Assembly (NCBI RefSeq): GCF_003945765.1
Contig: NZ_CP027712.1
Coordinates: 1,612,001 to 1,676,000 of the forward strand
Direction: 5' to 3'
Origin: Pseudomonas chlororaphis subsp. chlororaphis
Lineage (GTDB): Bacteria > Pseudomonadota > Gammaproteobacteria > Pseudomonadales > Pseudomonadaceae
DNA: 64,000 bases
The translations under genes and the position numbers were made by a program. Below are positions 61,529 to 64,000 of the stretch, one piece after another. Positions within the stretch are counted from its first letter, which is position 1. Each line of letters opens with the position of its first letter. Under the pieces are notes generated by a model that searched no databases, was not told where the DNA came from, and saw only the letters and a program-made list of their open reading frames with translations.

Positions 61529-64000
61529 TCAGAAGCGGTAGCTGGCGTTCAGGCTCAGGCCATGTTCGCTGGCACCGCTGCCCAGTTGCCCGTTGTAGGC
61601 GGCGCCCAGGCTCAGCTCGGGAGTCACCCGGGTTTCCACTCCGGCTTCGACCACCGCGCTGTTGCGCGAGTAGGCCGCACCTTCGATACGGAACGCATCG
61701 CTGCCGTCGAAACGGTAGGTGTTGGACGGTGTGATGCCGTTCAGGGCGTGTTTCCAGCCGGCGCTGCCGAATACGGTGAGCAACTTGCCGTTGTCCAGCT
61801 GCTTGTCGGCGCTGGCGCGCAGACCCAGGGTGGAGAAGGTCTGCTCGTCCGACGCGTGCTTGGCGCGCAGGGCCGCGGGGCCGCCACTTTCCTTGAAACC
61901 TTCGCTCTTGACCTGCACATAGGCCAGGTTGGCGAAGGGTTCCAGCTGTACCGAAGGGCTGAGGTCGAAGCGCCGGCCCAGTTCGCCGAAGGCTTGCAGG
62001 GTATTGGCGTCATGCTTGGACTTCAGGTGGTCGCTGTAGCCGGCGAAGTTCACCGAACGCTTGGCATCGATCCGGCTCCAGGTGTACGCCATGCCGCCGC
62101 GCAGGTCGAAGCCGCTGACCTGTGTTCCGCCATAGACACCCAGGTGGATGTTGTCGTTGTCGCTCGAGGAGTCGCGTGACGAGCTCTTCAGTTCGGTGCG
62201 GCTGTAGCCGGTTAGCACGCCGATGTGGCCGCTGTCGCCGACCGCGGTATCGACCCCGGTGAGCAAGCCCTTGGTGTCGCTGCGCAGGTTGGCGGTATTG
62301 CTGTCGCCCTTGACTTCGCCCCAGTTGCCCAGCGTGGTGATCCACGGGGTCAGGCCGGAGTGAGTGTCGCTCGCGGTGTCACGGGCCTGGGCGGCGCTCG
62401 CCGAGCGCAGGCGGGTGTTCGCCGCGTCGCGAACCAGGCGGCTGTCCTGGACCAGCGCCGAACGGGTGGAGTTGTGGAACTCGCCGGACAGTTGATCGAA
62501 GGCATCCCGTGCCTGGTGGTCATCGGGCAGATAGGCGATGGCCTCGAACAGCTTGTTGTGCACCGGTGGCGTCAGCGCCGGCACGGCCGCGCCTTTCAGG
62601 CTTTGTGCCGCAGTGGCCGTGGCCCGCTGGTTGGGGGTGAAGGCGGCTTCCTGGAACAGGCGCGTCTGTTGCACATCCAGGTAGGCGTTGTGGCTGTCGT
62701 AGTTGTCCACCAGGTCATAGAAGGTCGAGACCCAGGTATCGCCCGTCAGCTTGTAGCGCCCGCTCAGGCCTTTCTCGGTCGCCAGCACCAGGTAGCGACG
62801 GTCCAGCTCGTAGCGTTTGCTGTCGAGTTTGTCCGCCTTGATGATGCTGCCGTCCTCGAGCCGCGCCGCGCCGTTCACCAGCAGCCGGTCGTTGGCCCCG
62901 GTACTCAGCAGTTCGGCGTGGAAGGTCGAACCGCTGTGCTGGTCGAGGTCGCCGGCCAGGGTCAGGGTGCCGATGGAGTTGCCGGGGGCGATGGTCGCGC
63001 CTTTGTGCAGGGTGACGTTGCCGACCTGGCCGTTGCCGGCCAGGGTTGCGCCGTCATACACGTCGGTCGAGCCGCCGAGCTTGCCGTTGACGGCGAGGAT
63101 GCCCGACTCGACGAGGCTGCGGCCGTGGAAGGCGGAACTGTCGCCGCTCAGCTCGGTGCGCCCGGCACCGCGCTTATAGAGCGTACCGGTGCCGGAGAGG
63201 GCGCCGCCGAAGGTGTAGCCGTTGGCACGGTTGAACACCAGGCTGCCGGGCGCGTCGATCTGCACGTCGCCAAGAATCGAGCCGCTGTTGCCGCCGTTCG
63301 CGCCGGCACCCAGTTGCAGGGTGCCGTTGCTGATCAGCGTGCCGCCCTTGTAGGTGTTTTCGCCGGTGAGCACGGTGGTCCCCGTGCCGCGCTGCTCGAC
63401 CGAGCCGCTGCCGTAGATGACGTGGTCGTACTGGTACTGGTTGTTGCGATCGAGCACCACCTGGCCATCGTTGCCGATATCGCTGAGCACTTCGCCTTGG
63501 CTGCCGTTGAAGGCACCGATGTGCAGGCTGGCGTTCTTGTCGACCTGTACTTGCCCGGCCATGACGTTGTTCAGCAGCAGTTCGCCGCCTTTGACATTCA
63601 ACTGGCCGGTGAAGCGGCTGGAGTCACCGTTGAACACGGTCTGCCCGGCGATGTGATTGATGCGGCCCTGACCTTCGAAGCCGGCGTCGAACCGATAGTC
63701 GCGGTCGTTGTGGTTGAACTGGACCAGGCCCTGGCCCTGGCCGAAGACCACGCGTTTGGCTTCCAGCTTGCCCGCGCCCTTGGCGTCGGCGGCTTTGTCG
63801 CTGGTCGCTCCCACATAAAGAGCGGCATTGGAGGTGCCGTCGGCGGCGATCCGCAGGGTGCCACTGCCGACTTTGGCCACGCCCTGGTTGGCGAGCACCA
63901 GGCTGGCGTTGCCGCCCTGGCCCACGGTCAGGTCGCCGAGGGTTTCCCAGAGGCTGCCCGCGCCGTCGATGCTGGCGCTGCCATTGGCGCCCTGGTTGGC
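61529..64000 (-). CDS. Classical autotransporter, C-terminal part (cut by window edge)
   Basis: At least 820 residues are seen; the frame stays open to the right edge, and GTG 63925 is not the true start. The passenger is a beta-helix with Gly/Asn-rich repeats typical of AIDA-like and pertactin-like proteins (GENTYKGGTLISNGTLQLG, then TLAGNGQVGNVTLHKGATIAPGNSIGTL). The linker runs from about residue 420 of the visible part. The beta-barrel (last ~280 residues) begins near GLTPWITTLGNWG and ends with LSLNASYRF, the aromatic end needed for outer-membrane insertion. The passenger's activity (adhesin or esterase or protease) cannot be told because the N terminus is missing. Confidence 0.9.
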   Translation of the reverse strand, partial: ANQGANGSASIDGAGSLWETLGDLTVGQGGNASLVLANQGVAKVGSGTLRIAADGTSNAALYVGATSDKAADAKGAGKLEAKRVVFGQGQGLVQFNHNDRDYRFDAGFEGQGRINHIAGQTVFNGDSSRFTGQLNVKGGELLLNNVMAGQVQVDKNASLHIGAFNGSQGEVLSDIGNDGQVVLDRNNQYQYDHVIYGSGSVEQRGTGTTVLTGENTYKGGTLISNGTLQLGAGANGGNSGSILGDVQIDAPGSLVFNRANGYTFGGALSGTGTLYKRGAGRTELSGDSSAFHGRSLVESGILAVNGKLGGSTDVYDGATLAGNGQVGNVTLHKGATIAPGNSIGTLTLAGDLDQHSGSTFHAELLSTGANDRLLVNGAARLEDGSIIKADKLDSKRYELDRRYLVLATEKGLSGRYKLTGDTWVSTFYDLVDNYDSHNAYLDVQQTRLFQEAAFTPNQRATATAAQSLKGAAVPALTPPVHNKLFEAIAYLPDDHQARDAFDQLSGEFHNSTRSALVQDSRLVRDAANTRLRSASAAQARDTASDTHSGLTPWITTLGNWGEVKGDSNTANLRSDTKGLLTGVDTAVGDSGHIGVLTGYSRTELKSSSRDSSSDNDNIHLGVYGGTQVSGFDLRGGMAYTWSRIDAKRSVNFAGYSDHLKSKHDANTLQAFGELGRRFDLSPSVQLEPFANLAYVQVKSEGFKESGGPAALRAKHASDEQTFSTLGLRASADKQLDNGKLLTVFGSAGWKHALNGITPSNTYRFDGSDAFRIEGAAYSRNSAVVEAGVETRVTPELSLGAAYNGQLGSGASEHGLSLNASYRF

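Overview
The window looks like a chromosomal segment of a fluorescens-complex Pseudomonas (protegens/chlororaphis-like). The genome is GC-rich with typical Pseudomonas core genes (rnd-ycgL, ptrB, cysK, pxpABC, cynTS, lpxO, eptA). It also carries several of the REP/REPIN families typical of this group and a CupB-like fimbrial cluster. Species assignment is inference; no rRNA or other marker gene is present.

Region 1 (1-9768) is the right end of a prophage or phage-tail element. It starts inside a tape-measure gene and continues with U, X, D, a GH19 endolysin and a nested Rz/Rz1 spanin pair. This order resembles R-type tailocins as well as P2-like phages. A DNA adenine methylase preceded by a LexA box follows. 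Then comes an accessory block with visibly different base composition: a HEPN-like/HTH protein, a small XRE regulator with a second LexA box, a stray 3' piece of tRNA-Gly, and a protein built on a 13-residue (39 bp) tandem repeat. The element ends at a 3' tRNA-Ser fragment with its terminator, which looks like attR. The intact tRNA-Ser and the rest of the element should lie left of the window.

Region 2 (9942-25605) is a surface-adhesion block. It begins with a VCBS/RTX-type adhesin on the minus strand that appears to have lost its 5' end. A stand-alone Hpt protein and a NarL/BvgA-type response regulator follow. The rest is a seven-gene plus-strand cluster: major fimbrin, chaperone, usher, second chaperone, TpsB transporter, TpsA exoprotein with GLUG repeats, and a tip-type fimbrial adhesin. 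It resembles cupB of P. aeruginosa but has its own TpsB.

Region 3 (25700-33604) holds two LysR regulators, a CHMI-type tautomerase, an EamA permease, and a cyanate module. The cyanate module is cynR divergent from cynT-cynS, with a CynX-type MFS permease beyond a REPIN. A PheC-like periplasmic protein follows.

Region 4 (33870-58300) is mostly housekeeping: eptA, a methyltransferase, rnd-ycgL, a hydroxyacid dehydrogenase, a nitroreductase, a YcgN-family protein, an M61-like protein lacking HExxH, RNA methyltransferase, YajD HNH, spermidine-synthase-like, cNMP-binding protein, ptrB, a YafJ-like amidotransferase, LysR/MFS/pxpABC for 5-oxoproline, a MoxR-VWA pair, a DUF748 protein and cysK.

Region 5 (58584-64000) returns to the cell surface: lpxO, a tiny ORF, an EamA permease, an orphan fimbrin-like secreted protein, and the C-terminal part of a classical autotransporter that runs off the right edge.
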